NCBI GenBank assembly: GCA_029204225.1
Contig: CM055100.1
Coordinates: 5,735,592-5,799,591 of the forward strand
Direction: 5' to 3'
From: Diphasiastrum complanatum
Taxonomy: Eukaryota > Streptophyta > Lycopodiopsida > Lycopodiales > Lycopodiaceae
DNA: 64,000 nt
The notes under the pieces were generated by a model. The model had not been told where the DNA came from, made no database searches, and worked only from the letters and a program-made list of their open reading frames with translations. The position numbers were made by a program, and so were the translations under genes. Below, piece by piece: positions 62,621 to 64,000 of the stretch; position 1 is the stretch's first letter, and each line of letters begins with the position of its first letter.

Positions 62621-63329
62621 ACCCATTGAAAACACCAGAATCAACAAAACGGAAACAACTAAAATCTACAATCCTACAAAGTGCTTACTACAATTATCAC
62701 TCAACAATTGTAACAAGAACTCCTCAGGGAGTCAAGCACAAAGCAACATCAGATCAGAATGGTATTGATCTACCACAAAGCCTTGCACATCTACCTGATC
62801 TTAATCACAAATCCAAACTTAAAAGGGGAGAATTAACAACAAAATACATTCATACATCAATACTCGAACTTAATGCATGAAGATGGAGCATAGATGGAAA
62901 TCCAAATAGGAAGATCTTCAATTAACAATGCAGGAGCATCAATACAATATCTAGTGCTGGGAAACTCTTGGAGGAGGCCTCTATGTATACCCACGAGCTG
63001 GTGAATCCAATTCTACAATACTTTGGATTCCACCTCTTACAACTGAGTGAACCCCAATCTATAAAGATTTGAGATCCACCTCTTACTTGATAATAGGAGG
63101 CCTCTTTATTAAAAATCATAACTTAAGTTGAGAGAGTCTAAGTTACTAGCTCCCACATGGTTCTCCATCTTTTGGGAACTACCATGGGGCTCACAGAATA
63201 CACATTTTTAGCCTAGCACTGAATGATTCTCGTGCTCTCAAACTTGGCTCTCAACTTCATCTCTACTTGAAGCCCTTTTGAGTGGACAGGTTTTGCATCA
63301 ACACCTCTGGGCATGGCATCAGCTAACAC
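62621..63329. other. No gene recognised
   Basis: Contains a short direct repeat of (T/A)G(A/G)(T/A)TCCACCTCTTAC near 63025-63095 and otherwise unassigned sequence. Confidence 0.35.
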
Positions 63330-63654
63330 CTCATGAACACACACATGCACACATACATATATACACACAGATACAAACACAAATATATACATACACATAC
63401 ACACATGCACATAGACATACATACACACATGCACATACATTTATACACACATATATACACACATATACATATGTGAATATATACATACACAATCATGCAT
63501 TATACATACACACATATACATATACACACTCTCTCACACATGCATACACACACACTCACACATACATACACCCACACACATGTACACACACACTCACCCA
63601 CGACACCCAAAAACACATATACATACACACATATACACACACATATATGCATGT

Positions 63655-63708
<54 letters not shown>

Positions 63709-63759
63709 CCGTCTCTCTCGTTTTTCTCTCTGAAATACACACACGCATATATACACAAT

Positions 63760-63790
<31 letters not shown>

Positions 63791-63795
63791 GCACA
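63330..63795 (+). repeat. Complex (CA)n/(CATA)n satellite-like simple repeat
   Basis: Compound purine-pyrimidine repeat, with a pure (AC) run at about 63657-63705 and another near 63761-63785. The His/Thr or Cys/Val ORFs are artefacts. Confidence 0.95.
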
Positions 63796-63805
63796 CACAA
63801 ACGAT

Positions 63806-63807
<2 letters not shown>

Positions 63808-63858
<51 letters not shown>
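63808..63858 (+). repeat. (CT)n microsatellite
   Basis: About 25 perfect CT units. Confidence 0.97.
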
Positions 63859-63865
<7 letters not shown>

Positions 63866-63934
63866 GAAAGTCCCTACCTTGGCTTATGGGGTGGGGGTGG
63901 GTTTATCTTTTTTTCTCATCTTTAATAGCGTATC

Positions 63935-63949
63935 CCCCCCCCCCCCCCC
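63935..63949 (+). repeat. Poly-C run
   Basis: A run of about 15 C. The length is unreliable in most sequencing chemistries. Confidence 0.9.
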
Positions 63950-64000
63950 AAATCCAAATCGGCCGCCGCCCATTGGCCGCTTTGGCAAACTCTTGGTCGC

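Noticed and set aside
63213-63860. His/Thr-rich and Cys/Val-rich ORFs
   Set aside because: Artefacts of the (CA)n/(CATA)n repeat.

Overview
The window looks like transposon-rich intergenic DNA from a large land-plant nuclear genome. The evidence is plant-type Ty1/copia and Ty3/gypsy LTR retrotransposons with plant primer-binding sites (TGGTATCAGAGC and TGGCGCCGTTGC types), tRNA-derived SINEs, long GA/CT and CA microsatellites, and one intact plant-specific gene of the EXORDIUM/PHI-1 family. I cannot name the species from sequence alone. No rRNA, tRNA gene or CRISPR array is visible.

Layout. 0.2-9.4 kb: a pile of broken copia elements in both orientations: an LTR copy on the minus strand, the 3' end of a plus element with its LTR, a degenerate minus element carrying an odd GGGTCGGATTT-type repeat, and a better preserved minus element with LTR, gag, protease and integrase. 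9.4-16.5 kb: mostly non-coding, with a frameshifted C-terminal piece of a non-LTR-type polyprotein, a SINE pair around a GA microsatellite, two minus-strand LTR/PBS junctions and a gypsy protease remnant. 16.5-22.8 kb: dispersed and tandem repeats, a SINE with clear target-site duplication (TSD), and the one convincing host gene, a single-exon EXORDIUM-like gene (19498-20469, minus) with a 39-bp minisatellite upstream.

22.8-35.1 kb: a composite of a gag-bearing LTR family (called family X here). Pieces in opposite orientations form a long inverted repeat of LTR plus gag. A complete but decayed 6.3-kb copia element (26967-33285, TSD AGTGC) sits inside it. 35.1-47.7 kb: unassigned AT-rich DNA with several direct, tandem and inverted repeats and a small copia RNase H relic.

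47786-53334 holds the most remarkable item: a structurally complete 5.5-kb LTR retrotransposon of family X with TSD ATAAA, two 647-bp LTRs that differ by eye at only two positions, a perfect PBS and a polypurine tract. It has an intact gag but no protease, integrase, reverse transcriptase or RNase H. Their place is taken by a 560-codon ORF plus a 200-codon in-frame continuation of unknown function. It appears to be a young non-autonomous element. 53.8-58.0 kb holds a decayed autonomous copia element with a related gag, split by a 783-bp solo LTR (TSD GGCGG). 58.1-62.4 kb holds another copia fragment, whose upstream region carries a dense CCGACG-type motif array, and a gypsy gag relic. 62.4-64 kb ends in unassigned sequence and simple repeats.

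The window is therefore best read as layers of insertions. Family X appears as a gag+protease+X-ORF version (24.3-33.4 kb) and a gag+X-ORF version (47.8-53.3 kb). It presumably depends on enzymes from an autonomous copia relative with a similar Gag, such as an intact copy of the 53.8-kb type.
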